From NCBI RefSeq assembly GCF_900100955.1, contig NZ_FNCC01000011.1, positions 1-64,000 of the forward strand: 64,000 nucleotides of DNA, read 5' to 3'. Shown one piece after another: positions 1 through 7,001 of the stretch. The translations under genes were made by a program, and so were the position numbers. The notes beneath the pieces were generated by a model. That model did not search any database and was not told where the DNA came from. It saw nothing but the letters and a program-made list of their open reading frames with translations. Source of the stretch: Lentzea fradiae (GTDB lineage: Bacteria > Actinomycetota > Actinomycetes > Mycobacteriales > Pseudonocardiaceae). The stretch's first letter is position 1. The number at the start of each line of letters is the position of its first letter.

Positions 1-69
1 GCCGCGATCTGGCACAACTGGATCATCGACGCACCCGTCAAGCGCTCACTGATCGCCTACGACCACTGA
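1..69 (+). CDS. 3' end of a transposase gene, IS982-like (partial)
   Basis: The window opens inside a reading frame; only its last 22 residues are visible, ending PVKRSLIAYDH before a TGA stop. An AxIWHN stretch followed by KRSLxAYDH at the extreme C-terminus is, from memory, typical of IS982-family DDE transposases of actinomycetes. The catalytic part lies outside the window. I could not recognise a terminal inverted repeat in the roughly 65 bases after the stop, so the right end of the element is not defined and it is unclear whether the copy is intact. The family call rests on a short tail and could be wrong. Confidence 0.5.
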   Translation, partial: AAIWHNWIIDAPVKRSLIAYDH

Positions 70-136
70 AGATCCAGGAATCAATCATCTAGGGCGAAGC
101 CGAGCAGCGACCCCGGCCCGCGCGGCGGGGCCCGGA

Positions 137-1408
137 TCAGATCGCCGGGGGTCTGGGGGCAGCGCCAGGCAACCGGACCCGGAAAACCGCTCCCCGGTCA
201 GCGGGCTCACAGGTCAGCTCCCCGCCGTGGGCCCGAACCACCCCCCGGGCGATGGCCAGCCCCAGCCCGGACCCCCCAGACCGCCGGTCCCGGGCGTCGT
301 CCAGCCGAACCAGCCGGTCGAAGATCCGCTCGCGCTCCCCCTCAGGCACCCCTGGGCCGTCATCACGAACACTGAACCCGGTCGGATCAACCCGAATCCG
401 CACCACCCCACCGGGCCCGGTCGCCTGCCGGGCGTTGTCGACGAGGTTCGCCAAAACCTGAGCCAGCCTCTGCCCGTCCCCCTCCACCACAACCGACACC
501 CCCTCGACAGCGATGTCGAAGTCAGGCGCCACAAACCGGGTACGAGCCACCTCGGCCTCGGCCAGGGCGAGCAAGTCCACCGGCTCCCGCTGCATCTCGT
601 ACCCGGCGTCGAGCTGGGCCAACGCCAGCAGGTCGTCCACCAGCCGCCCGGCCCGCCGAGCCTCCCGCACCAGCAAGAAGGACATCTGGTCCCGGTCAGG
701 GGAGTCGACGGGCGCCTGCACCAAAGCCTCGGCCACAGCCTGAACCCCGGTGATCGGCGTGCGAAGCTCATGAGCCGCATCGGCGACGAACCGCCGAGTC
801 CTCTGCTCCGACCCCTCCAGCGAATCCAGCATCCCGTCGAACGCAGCCGCCGTGCGCCCCAGCTCCGTATCGGTACGAGAAGGGTTCAACCGGCCGCCGC
901 GATGTCCAGCCGCGATCGCCTGAGCCAGCGACGTCATGGCGTCGAGCGGAGCCAAAGCCCGCCGCACCACCACGATCATCAACAACCCGGTGACGACGAT
1001 CGCGCCGAGTCCCAGCAGCACCAGCAACTTCCGCAACCGCAGCTGCGCCTGCGAGATCGCCTCGGTGTCGGCGTAGAAGGTGTACTTGTTGCCGTTGATG
1101 GTCCGCGCGTTGCGTTGGTAGTGCCCGCCTTCCGGGATCTCCCCGACCAAGGCGCCGTTCGACAGCTCGACGACCACGCGAATGTTCCGTTTGGACAGCT
1201 GCCGCACGACCTCGCGCGGCGGCATCCCCCGCACCACGAAGCCGGCCGCGCGGGTCTGCGCCTCCCGCAGCACGCTGTCGACGTCTCTCGAAGACTGGGT
1301 CGCGAACGTCCTGTCGACCCCGATGACCAGTGCCACCAGCACGAGCAACAGCACGAGCAACACGGAGAAGGTCACCCGGCGGCGCAACGAGACGGTGCGC
1401 AGGTTCAT
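137..1408 (-). CDS. Two-component sensor histidine kinase
   Basis: This is a membrane sensor kinase of 423 residues. Transmembrane segments at about 13-31 and 128-149 enclose a roughly 95-residue extracytoplasmic sensor region. HAMP follows (about 150-200), then HisKA with the phosphoacceptor His213 in AAHELRTPIT, and a HATPase_c domain with N-box LVDNARQAT, G1 DDGPGVP and G2 GGSGLGL. All catalytic boxes are present, so it should autophosphorylate and phosphorylate the regulator encoded just upstream. The two genes overlap by four bases (ATGA), which indicates translational coupling. The sensor region gives no clue to the ligand. The C-terminal tail after the ATPase fold is short and Pro-rich. 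Confidence 0.93.
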   Translation of the reverse strand: MNLRTVSLRRRVTFSVLLVLLLVLVALVIGVDRTFATQSSRDVDSVLREAQTRAAGFVVRGMPPREVVRQLSKRNIRVVVELSNGALVGEIPEGGHYQRNARTINGNKYTFYADTEAISQAQLRLRKLLVLLGLGAIVVTGLLMIVVVRRALAPLDAMTSLAQAIAAGHRGGRLNPSRTDTELGRTAAAFDGMLDSLEGSEQRTRRFVADAAHELRTPITGVQAVAEALVQAPVDSPDRDQMSFLLVREARRAGRLVDDLLALAQLDAGYEMQREPVDLLALAEAEVARTRFVAPDFDIAVEGVSVVVEGDGQRLAQVLANLVDNARQATGPGGVVRIRVDPTGFSVRDDGPGVPEGERERIFDRLVRLDDARDRRSGGSGLGLAIARGVVRAHGGELTCEPADRGAVFRVRLPGAAPRPPAI

Positions 1409-2094
1409 TCGTCGGCCCGCAGCACGTAGCCGAGGCCGCGGACGGTGTGCACGAGCCGCGGCCCGTGTTCCTCGATCTTGCGGCGCACGGCGCTGATGTG
1501 GACCTCGACGAGGTTCGGGTCGTAGTCCTCGTAGCCCCAGACGGCGGTGAGGATCTGCGTCTTCGACACCACCCGCCCGCGCTGGGCCGCCAGGTACACG
1601 AGGAGCCGCAGCTCCGTGGCCGTCAGCTCGATCGCCCGGCCCGCGCGCATCACGACACCGGCGTCCGCGTCCACGACCAGGTCGCCGACCTGCACCGTCG
1701 ACGGTGTCCTGCCGAGCCGCCGCAGCACCGCGGACACGCGTGCCACCAGCTCGGCGAGCACGAACGGCTTGCCCACGTAGTCGTCGGCTCCGCCGGACAG
1801 CCCGCGCAGCCGGTCGGGAACCCCGTCGCGGGCGGTCAGCATGACCACCCCGGCCCCCGAGGACCGGCGGATCACCTCCAGCAGCTGGAACCCGTCGCGG
1901 CCGGGCAGCATGACGTCGAGGACGACCAGGTCGGGGCGGAAGCGACCGAGGTCGGTCTCCAGCTGGCGCCCGTCCAGCCGGTGCTGCACCTCGTACCCGG
2001 ACTCGCGCAACGCGGACGACACGGCGGCACCGATCGCCTCGGCGTCCTCGATCACCAACACCCTGGCTGACACCTCGACCATTCTGCTGATCAT
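1405..2094 (-). CDS. OmpR-family response regulator
   Basis: The protein has 229 residues. The receiver domain has the acidic pocket IEDAE, phosphoacceptor Asp60 in LVVLDVMLPG and the conserved Lys in VGKPF. A winged-helix Trans_reg_C domain follows, with the typical ELRLLVYLA, VSKTQIL and VHISAVRRKI stretches, ending in VRGLGYVL. It is the partner of the downstream kinase (4-base overlap). The start is uncertain: ATG at 2094, ATG at 2082 and a GTG about 20 bases further in are all possible, and the receiver fold begins near residue 10 of the longest form. A four-fold direct repeat just upstream is a likely binding site, suggesting autoregulation and control of the divergent DUF5666-like gene. 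Confidence 0.93.
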   Translation of the reverse strand: MISRMVEVSARVLVIEDAEAIGAAVSSALRESGYEVQHRLDGRQLETDLGRFRPDLVVLDVMLPGRDGFQLLEVIRRSSGAGVVMLTARDGVPDRLRGLSGGADDYVGKPFVLAELVARVSAVLRRLGRTPSTVQVGDLVVDADAGVVMRAGRAIELTATELRLLVYLAAQRGRVVSKTQILTAVWGYEDYDPNLVEVHISAVRRKIEEHGPRLVHTVRGLGYVLRADE

Positions 2095-2114
2095 CCGGCG
2101 TTCGGGCGACTCGC

Positions 2115-2154
2115 CTTCAGCTCCTTCTCAGGAGCGCCTTCAGCCCGTTTTCAG
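2115..2154. promoter_or_regulatory. Four phased TCAG direct repeats, probable OmpR-type operator
   Basis: In the 83-base divergent gap between the response regulator and the secreted protein gene, TCAG recurs at 2117, 2128, 2140 and 2151. The spacing is 11, 12 and 11 bases, and the copies sit in CTTCAG or TCTCAG/TTTCAG contexts. Tandem repeats with about one helical turn period are how OmpR/PhoB-type regulators bind DNA. I infer that the adjacent regulator binds here and controls both divergent genes. Confidence 0.6.
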
Positions 2155-2177
2155 ATTGTGCGCGGACTCTGGTGTCC

Positions 2178-2786
2178 ATGTCGAAGAAATCAGCGTGGGC
2201 CGGCGCCGTCGTGGCGGCCGTGGGGCTCACCGTCGGCGGCATCGCGGTCGCCACCGCGGCCGAGGGCCCCGACGGCCCAGCAGCAGTGTTCGGCGAGCAC
2301 CACCCCGGCGGGTTCGGCAAGCCGGGCGGACCGCCCGACAGGGGCGAGTTCAAGGACAGGGCCGGGTTCAAGGACAGGGCGGCCCTGAAGGACAGCACTC
2401 TCGTCGTCGGACGCGTCAAGTCCGTCGAGTCCGGCAAGCTCGTCGTCATCAAGGACGACGGCAACGAGGTGTCGTTGACCACTGACAGCTCGACGAAGCT
2501 GCGCGGCGGCGACCTCGCGGGCCTTCAGGCCGAGCAGCGCGTGACCGTGCGCGTGAAGGACGGCAAGGCGCTGAACGTGGCGCTCGCGAAGGCCGCCGAA
2601 CGCGGCACGGTCAAGGACGTCAACGGCGACAAGGCCACGTTGGTCCAGGTGGACGGCTTGCAGACGCCGCTCGACCTGTCCGCGGTGGCGGAGAAGCCGA
2701 AGAACGGCGACCTGGTCGCCGTGACCGGCACCGTGTCGGACGGCAAGACCATCAAGGTCGAGCAGCTGCGGCAGCTGACGAAATAA
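2178..2786 (+). CDS. Secreted DUF5666-like protein
   Basis: The protein has 202 residues from the ATG; a GTG six bases earlier is also possible. Residues 1-28 form a signal peptide (KK, then a hydrophobic stretch, then ATAAE). A Gly/Pro-rich linker with a near-exact FKDRA repeat follows. The rest consists of two beta-rich segments with the pattern GRVKSVESGKLVVI and GTVKDVNGDKATLV, which resembles the DUF5666 fold of small exported proteins. Function unknown. It is divergent from the two-component pair, with the phased repeat array between them, so it is a likely target of that system, perhaps an envelope or metal-responsive protein; that role is inference. Confidence 0.7.
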   Translation: MSKKSAWAGAVVAAVGLTVGGIAVATAAEGPDGPAAVFGEHHPGGFGKPGGPPDRGEFKDRAGFKDRAALKDSTLVVGRVKSVESGKLVVIKDDGNEVSLTTDSSTKLRGGDLAGLQAEQRVTVRVKDGKALNVALAKAAERGTVKDVNGDKATLVQVDGLQTPLDLSAVAEKPKNGDLVAVTGTVSDGKTIKVEQLRQLTK

Positions 2787-2829
2787 ACCTGGGCTCCACG
2801 TGGGCCGCCGCGTCTGCGAACATCGCAGT

Positions 2830-3468
2830 GTGGCGGTTCCGCGTAGCCCCAGCAGATGGGTGTTCATCCTCCTGGTCGCAGGACTGGTGGGGATGGGGGT
2901 CGCGGTCGCCCTCCTCGTGCCCGGCAGGGTGCTGGGCGCCGCGGAACCCCCCAGACCCGTGGCCGCGACCGTCGTCGAGTCGGGGACGTGCGGTCGCGGC
3001 ATGGACACCGTCGAGTGGGACGCGGGCGGTGGCGAGAAGAAGCAGGCCAAGCTGGACGGCTGCGGGCACACCGAGGGCGAGACCGTCGAGATCGTCATCA
3101 CCGGCACCGACATGGTGTCGTCCGCCGCGTCCGTCCCAGCCGGACCGCCGGTGTCGAACCGCGTCACCGCCCTGTTGCTCTGCCTGGCGGCGCTGGCAGG
3201 TGGCTTCTACGCGTTCCTCTTCCGCTACGCCCCGCTGCGCGCCCCGGCCGTGCTGCCTGGTTCTCCCGCCCCGGTCCGGGCCAAGGTCTCCGCCGGCGCG
3301 GTTCCTCCCGGCCCTGCCTCTCCAGGTCCGGCGGCCGATCCCTTCCCGTCCGGCCCGCATCCTTCCGGCCCGCATCCTTCTGGCCCGCTCCCGGTCGTTC
3401 CGCCTCCGTCTTCCGGCCCGGACCAGGTGTCCCAGGTGCCTACTCCCCCGCCGGGGTCACCTTCTTGA
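2830..3468 (+). CDS. Small membrane protein with Pro-rich tail
   Basis: I do not recognise this 212-residue protein. A transmembrane helix at about residues 9-32 is followed by an extracytoplasmic segment with a Cys pair (GTCGRG and DGCGH, possibly a disulphide). A second helix is TALLLCLAALAGGF. The cytoplasmic tail is rich in Pro, Gly and Ser with the repeat HPSGPHPSGP. The GTG chosen puts Arg/Lys and the first helix right after the start; an upstream GTG at 2800 would add ten residues. Its 3' end overlaps the convergent potassium-channel gene by 29 bases. The topology resembles DUF3592-type proteins, but I would not assign it. Confidence 0.65.
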   Translation: MAVPRSPSRWVFILLVAGLVGMGVAVALLVPGRVLGAAEPPRPVAATVVESGTCGRGMDTVEWDAGGGEKKQAKLDGCGHTEGETVEIVITGTDMVSSAASVPAGPPVSNRVTALLLCLAALAGGFYAFLFRYAPLRAPAVLPGSPAPVRAKVSAGAVPPGPASPGPAADPFPSGPHPSGPHPSGPLPVVPPPSSGPDQVSQVPTPPPGSPS

Positions 3469-4480
3469 CGTAGAGCAGCCGGTCCCCCGGCTCGATCGCG
3501 TCCGCCTCCGGTGCGTCCACCCGGTACAGCTTCCCGCCCCGCACCACGCCCAGCACTATGTCGGACAGGTGCCGCGGCGACCCGCCCACCTCGCTCCGCT
3601 CGACGTCGCGCTCCGCGATGGCGAGGCCCGCGTCCGGGGTGAGGAGGTCCTCGACCATGGCGACGACGGTCGGCGTCGCGGTGGCCATGCCGAGCAGGCG
3701 GCCCGCCGTCTCCGACGACACCACCACCGAGTCGGCGCCGGACTGCTTGAGCAGGTGCTCGTTCTCGCGTTCCCGCACGGACGCCACGATCTGCGCGTTG
3801 GGCGCCAGCTCACGAGCCGTGAGCGTGATCAGGACGGCCGTGTCGTCGCGGTTCGGTGCGACGACGATCGCGCGCGCTCGTGCCGCACCGGCGACCCTCA
3901 GCACGTCGTTGCGCGTACCCGATCCGTGCACGGTCACGAGGCCGATGGCGGACGCGGCGTCGAGCGACTCCTGCACGGTGTCCACGACGACGATGGAACC
4001 GGGCTCGACACCGTCCCCGAGCAGTGCCGCGACCGCGGACCGCCCCTTCGTGCCGTAACCCACGACCACGACGTGGTCCCGCACGACCCGCCTCCACTTC
4101 TGAATGCGCAACGCCTGACGGGAGCGCTCGGTGAGAACTTCGAGTGTCGTGCCGACCAGCACGATCAGGAACAGGACCCGCAACGGCGTGATGACCAGGA
4201 CGTTGACCAGCCGTGCCGACGACGACGCCGGAGTGATGTCGCCGTAGCCGGTCGTCGAGAGCGACACCGTCGCGTAGTAGAAAGCGTCGAGGAGCGAGAC
4301 ACCGTCCTCGTTGACATCACGGTAACCGTCGCGGTCCAGGTAGACGATCAACACCGCGAGCAGCAACGCCGCCATCGCGCCGATGACGCGTTTCAGGATG
4401 GCGCGGGCCGGGCTCGTCCCCTGCTCCGGCATCCTGATCACGCCGACGAGCGAATGCGCGGCTTCCTCAGACAGACTCAT
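3440..4480 (-). CDS. Two-helix potassium channel with RCK (TrkA-N/TrkA-C) domains
   Basis: The protein has 346 residues. Transmembrane helices at about 33-48 and 92-112 flank a pore loop carrying the K+ selectivity filter TTGYGD (76-81). The cytoplasmic part starts with the Rossmann RCK domain (VVVGYGTKG, about 138-146) and ends with a TrkA-C domain. It should be a ligand-gated K+ channel regulated by nucleotides or ions through its RCK ring. Its start lies 14 bases inside the end of the upstream M20 peptidase gene, so the two are probably cotranscribed. From memory it corresponds to M. tuberculosis Rv3200c, which also lies beside adnAB. Confidence 0.9.
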   Translation of the reverse strand: MSLSEEAAHSLVGVIRMPEQGTSPARAILKRVIGAMAALLLAVLIVYLDRDGYRDVNEDGVSLLDAFYYATVSLSTTGYGDITPASSSARLVNVLVITPLRVLFLIVLVGTTLEVLTERSRQALRIQKWRRVVRDHVVVVGYGTKGRSAVAALLGDGVEPGSIVVVDTVQESLDAASAIGLVTVHGSGTRNDVLRVAGAARARAIVVAPNRDDTAVLITLTARELAPNAQIVASVRERENEHLLKQSGADSVVVSSETAGRLLGMATATPTVVAMVEDLLTPDAGLAIAERDVERSEVGGSPRHLSDIVLGVVRGGKLYRVDAPEADAIEPGDRLLYVKKVTPAGE

Positions 4481-5912
4481 CCGTCACCCTCTTCGCGATC
4501 CCCGCTCCGGCGAGCATCCGCCACAGGTGAGCGGCCGCCTCCGCGCCTTTGAGGAGCAACGGCACCACCACGCGCTCGTTCGGCGCGTGGACGCGATCAT
4601 CCGGCAAAGTCGCGCCGAGGTAGACGAGTGGCACGCCGAGCAACGCCTGCAGAACCGCGGCGGGCCCGGACCCACCGGCCCGCGCGAACCGCACCGGCCG
4701 GTCGAACGCGAGCTCCATCGCCTCCCGGACCGTGGCGTTGGCGGGGTGGTCGGGACTGATCGCGTACGGCGGCACGCCCGTGCCGCGGAACGTGACCTCC
4801 GCGCGGATGCCGTCCGGCGTGTGCTTCGCGACGAACGCCCGCAGCTGGTCCTCGACCTTCTCCGGCCGCTGGTCCGGCACGAGCCGGAAGCTGATCTTCG
4901 CCGTCGCGGACGCGGGCACGATGGTCTTGAGACCGGGCCCGGTGTAGCCGCTGAGCAGGCCGTTGACCTCGGCGGTGGGCCGCACCCAGATCCGTTCGAG
5001 CGTCGAGTAGCCGGGCTCGCCGGACGTCGCCTGCGCACCGCCGCCGCTGGTGGCGAGCCAGACCCGTTCGTCGAAGGGCAACGACGCGTAGTCCTCGCGC
5101 TCCCGGTCCGTCGGCTCCCGCACGTCGTCGTAGAAGCCGTCGAGCCGGACCCGGCCCTCGTCGTCGTGCAGCGCGGCGACGAGTTTCGCGAGCGCCGTGG
5201 CGGGGTTCGGAATGGCCCCGCCCGCACGTCCGGAATGGACGTCGTCGGTTCCGCCGTAGAAGACGATCTCGCCGCCGAGAACACCCCTCTGCCCGGTGTT
5301 GACGGTCGGCGCGTCGCGTTCGTGCAACGACGTGTCCGTGAACACGACAAGATCGCACCCGAGCGCATTTCCGTGATCTTCGAGCAGCTTTCGCAGATGC
5401 GGAGAACCCGATTCCTCCTCGCCCTCGACGAAGAGTTTCAAGGTCACGCTCGGCGACGTCCGCCCGGTCGCCGCCAGATGCGCCCGAACCGCGAGCAGGT
5501 GCATGGCGACCTGCCCCTTGTCGTCACTGGCACCCCGCCCGAGCACCTCGTCACCGCTGGTCACGGGCTCGAACGGCGGGTGGTGCCACCGTTCGACGGG
5601 GTCGACCGGCTGCACGTCGTGATGCCCGTAGACCAGGACCGTCGGCGCCTGCGGGTCCTCCGACGGCCAGCACGCGAACACGGCGGGAAGCGCGGGCCCG
5701 TCGTCCCAGACCTCGACCTGCGGCCACCCGTCCTCCCGCAGCCGCCCGGCGAGCCAGTCGGCGGATCTCCGCACGTCACCGTGGTGCGCGGGATCGACGC
5801 CGATGCTCGGAATCCTGATCCACTCGAGGAGCCCGGCGACGAACGAGTCGGTCAGCGCCTCGACAGCAGCGCGTTCGGGATGACGAGAATCACCTGCCAC
5901 AGTCGTGGACAA
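4467..5912 (-). CDS. M20-family dipeptidase/deacylase
   Basis: The protein has 481 residues, a zinc peptidase of the ArgE/DapE/CPG2 (M20) family. Metal and catalytic motifs are visible: VYGHHDVQPV (His ligand plus catalytic Asp), GASDDKGQ (bridging Asp), and VEGEEESGSP (catalytic and ligand Glu). The lid/dimerisation domain lies between about residues 190 and 320, and a late HAPNE motif supplies the last His. The start is TTG, or a GTG four codons later. Substrate cannot be read from sequence; members cleave dipeptides or N-acyl amino acids. It shares an operon with the K+ channel. Confidence 0.88.
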   Translation of the reverse strand: MSTTVAGDSRHPERAAVEALTDSFVAGLLEWIRIPSIGVDPAHHGDVRRSADWLAGRLREDGWPQVEVWDDGPALPAVFACWPSEDPQAPTVLVYGHHDVQPVDPVERWHHPPFEPVTSGDEVLGRGASDDKGQVAMHLLAVRAHLAATGRTSPSVTLKLFVEGEEESGSPHLRKLLEDHGNALGCDLVVFTDTSLHERDAPTVNTGQRGVLGGEIVFYGGTDDVHSGRAGGAIPNPATALAKLVAALHDDEGRVRLDGFYDDVREPTDREREDYASLPFDERVWLATSGGGAQATSGEPGYSTLERIWVRPTAEVNGLLSGYTGPGLKTIVPASATAKISFRLVPDQRPEKVEDQLRAFVAKHTPDGIRAEVTFRGTGVPPYAISPDHPANATVREAMELAFDRPVRFARAGGSGPAAVLQALLGVPLVYLGATLPDDRVHAPNERVVVPLLLKGAEAAAHLWRMLAGAGIAKRVTDESV

Positions 5913-5962
5913 TAAGCCAGCCCGATCTCGCCGACGCTCCGCAGGCGTGACAGGGTTGCGTC

Positions 5963-6355
5963 ATGGAACCGAACCGTTCCCGAAGGCGGTCGGCCCTGGC
6001 GCTGGCCGCGCTGCTCGGCCTGGCGGGAGCGACCCACTTCACCAGGCCGAAGTACTACGACGCGATCGTCCCGCGAGCCCTGCCCGGCACCCCGCGCCAG
6101 TGGACCTACGCCTCCGGCGCCGCCGAACTGGCCATCGCCGCCGCCGTCGTCGCCCCGCGCACCCGCCGCCGGGGTGCCCTGGCCGCCGCGGCCCTGTTCC
6201 TGGCCGTCTTCCCGGCGAACGTGAAAATGGCGCTCGACTTCCGCGAGAAGTCGCCAACGGCCCGAGCCCTGGCGTATGGTCGCCTGCCTCTGCAGATCCC
6301 ACTCGTGGCTTGGGCGTGGAAAGTGGCCAAAGCCGCACCTGACAACCCTGGGTAA
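5963..6355 (+). CDS. DoxX-like membrane protein
   Basis: This is a 130-residue integral membrane protein with four predicted helices (about 11-25, 48-63, 71-85 and 105-120). The ATHFxxPxxYDAIVP motif and a GAAELAIA helix are typical of the small DoxX/DoxD-like quinone-oxidoreductase-associated family. Its precise biochemical role is unknown. It is divergent from the M20 peptidase, whose start is 50 bases away, so the short gap must hold both promoters. Confidence 0.7.
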   Translation: MEPNRSRRRSALALAALLGLAGATHFTRPKYYDAIVPRALPGTPRQWTYASGAAELAIAAAVVAPRTRRRGALAAAALFLAVFPANVKMALDFREKSPTARALAYGRLPLQIPLVAWAWKVAKAAPDNPG

Positions 6356-6408
6356 TCCTTAACCAAGTATCCCCAAACGCTGTCATTTTCCGCGCGAGGA
6401 ACCCTAGG

Positions 6409-6945
6409 ATGCGCCCTGTGCACACGCTTCTCCAGCGCGCCGCAACCGCGCTCGACTGGGACGGAGTCGTCATCCCCGACGTGGCCGTCCTGGGCCAGCA
6501 GGTGTCGGCGGTCGTGCGCCTGCTGCCCGAAGTGCACGAGTGGAGAACGGCGAACGGCTGGCCCCCGCGCGCCGACCCGTCGTGGTTCCGCTCCTGGTTC
6601 GAACCCGAGGCCCACGACCGCCTCCCCGTCGCCGCCGTCGACCTGGTCGGCGTCCTGGTCAGCGAGTCGACGACCGACCGCGCCCTGCAGTCCTGCGGCA
6701 CCCTGCTGACCCTCGCGCCCTGCGCGGTGATGCTCCCCCGCTCCCAGGCTTCGCAAGCCTGGTCCTACATCGAGCTCGACTACTACGGCATCGGCGTGGT
6801 CGTCGGAGACGAGACTTCGGCCGAGCTGATGGTGCCGCCGGAGGACCGCTCGCCCGAGTTCGGGCCTTCGCTGTTCGGGCGCTGGCTGCTCGAGGTGTTG
6901 TACGAGCGGGTTTTGAAGGCTTCTCACGCGCCCGCCGGGGCTTGA
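6409..6945 (+). CDS. Hypothetical protein
   Basis: I do not recognise this 178-residue soluble protein. There is no signal peptide or membrane segment. It is rich in Trp and acidic residues, with a central stretch DLVGVLVSESTTDRAL and a later IELDYYGIGVVV that read as beta strands. A Shine-Dalgarno-like GAGGA lies 8 bases before the ATG, which supports the start. Codon use matches its neighbours. The gene is convergent with adnB; nothing else in the context suggests a function. Confidence 0.7.
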   Translation: MRPVHTLLQRAATALDWDGVVIPDVAVLGQQVSAVVRLLPEVHEWRTANGWPPRADPSWFRSWFEPEAHDRLPVAAVDLVGVLVSESTTDRALQSCGTLLTLAPCAVMLPRSQASQAWSYIELDYYGIGVVVGDETSAELMVPPEDRSPEFGPSLFGRWLLEVLYERVLKASHAPAGA

Positions 6946-6975
6946 CGGGGCTTTCCGTCCCGCGTCGCTTCGCTC

Positions 6976-6990
6976 GGCCTGGAGCAGGCC
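6976..6990. terminator. Possible weak bidirectional terminator hairpin
   Basis: A perfect GGCCTG/CAGGCC hairpin with a 3-base loop lies in the 56-base gap between two convergent genes. There is no T-run, as is usual in actinomycetes. Position is the main support. Confidence 0.35.
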
Positions 6991-7001
6991 CGAACCGCCA
7001 C

